From the NCBI GenBank assembly GCA_037013495.1, contig CM072801.1:71781816-71845815 (forward strand): 64,000 bases of DNA, in the 5' to 3' direction. The notes below the pieces were generated by a model that had not been told where the DNA came from, did not search any database, and worked only from the letters and a program-made list of their open reading frames with translations. Below are positions 63,942 to 64,000 of the stretch, one piece after another. This stretch comes from Hippophae tibetana. Lineage: Eukaryota; Streptophyta; Magnoliopsida; Rosales; Elaeagnaceae. The first letter of the stretch is position 1, and each line of letters begins with the position of its first letter. The translations under genes and the position numbers were made by a program.

Positions 63942-64000
63942 TTGGTCGCACCCTATTACCTTTTTTTGTGTTCTTGTTCTTTCGGATACCAATTCTATCA
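63942..64000. repeat. U98, truncated satellite unit at the right window edge
   Basis: These are the first 59 bases of a G-type unit (TCGCACC head, TCGGATACC). The array continues past the window. Confidence 0.95.

Larger units (their letters stand above)
1..64000. repeat. Tandem satellite array, ~655-bp monomer, about 97.8 copies
   Basis: The same ~655-bp unit repeats head to tail from the first to the last base. I located 98 anchors of the TTGGTCG[C/T]ACC type between 441 and 63942. The 97 intervals average 654.6 bp and range from 651 to 657 bp. All units have the same orientation and no non-satellite sequence interrupts them. The unit has a T-rich part (from just after the anchor for about 400 bp) and an A-rich part (from TTTTTGAAAAAAACAAG to the ATAAAAAACACAC block). 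CpG is scarce but TTCGCGAA or CCGCGAA is kept in nearly all copies. No promoter, tRNA, rRNA or telomeric motif was seen. I do not recognise the family by name. Eukaryotic heterochromatin is inferred from array size and structure; the choice of plant is only a guess. Confidence 0.98.

Noticed and set aside
1-64000. Units as tandem solo LTRs of a retroelement
   Set aside because: No TG...CA ends, primer-binding site, polypurine tract or internal coding region is seen, and no boundary separates one unit from the next.
1-64000. CRISPR array, rDNA spacer repeats or telomeric repeats
   Set aside because: The period (655 bp) and lack of unique spacers exclude CRISPR. No rRNA sequence flanks the units. 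The ACCCTAT at the unit head occurs once per unit and is not tandem telomere repeat.
1-64000. Shorter subrepeats inside the 655-bp monomer
   Set aside because: TGTGTTC occurs three times per unit and T-rich stretches look alike, but I found no alignable internal period. Low-complexity composition explains the likeness.

Overview
The whole 64 kb window is one uninterrupted, head-to-tail tandem array of a complex, strongly AT-rich satellite DNA. I placed a fixed anchor (TTGGTCG[C/T]ACC or its variants) in every copy and found 98 anchors, from 441 to 63942. The mean spacing is (63942-441)/97 = 654.6 bp and the range is 651-657 bp. All copies face the same way. I see no gene, no RNA gene, no transposon insertion and no unique spacer. 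The many short ORFs are the same few frames of the monomer repeated, so none is annotated as coding. A long pure array of ~655-bp units with nested higher-order repeats indicates a eukaryotic constitutive-heterochromatin locus (pericentromeric, centromeric or subtelomeric). A flowering plant is my weak preference over an insect, but the sequence alone does not settle it.

Units are numbered U0-U98 from the anchor. Variants sort into recurring types. A (653 bp) has a 3-bp deletion and TAT in place of a TAG. B (653-656 bp, usually 653-655) has a 1-bp deletion giving TTAACATG. G and G' have TCGGATACC and CATATTTT. Q and E have TCCAATTCC or TCGAATTCC with TGTATTCATAGG. N has TCGTACCAATTT. The stretch joining two units also exists in two haplotypes. 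Alpha has GGGGTTAAAACTG, a perfect 7-bp-arm hairpin and TCGTACC. Beta has GGGGTTGAAACTA, the palindrome GAAACATGTTTC and TCGCACC.

Layout: 1-12231 is heterogeneous and mosaic with many private variants. 11225-16550 holds a 3275-bp-spaced duplication. 17467-27941 holds two near-identical 8-unit higher-order repeats (B-G-Q-G'-E-A-E-A, 5238 bp). 27290-31210 is A-B dimers. 30556-35137 is the same higher-order repeat with one E unit missing. 34485-41019 is five A-B dimers with a 4-unit substructure. 39712-44942 is two copies of a 4-unit A-B-B-(B/A chimera) repeat. 46250-49527 is a further partial copy of the 8-unit repeat. 49528-53456 is mixed. 53457-59357 is a homogeneous run of nine G units. 59358-64000 is mixed again. 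The pattern fits repeated unequal crossing-over and gene conversion in register with the monomer. The recoverable product of this window is that recombination history, not a gene system.
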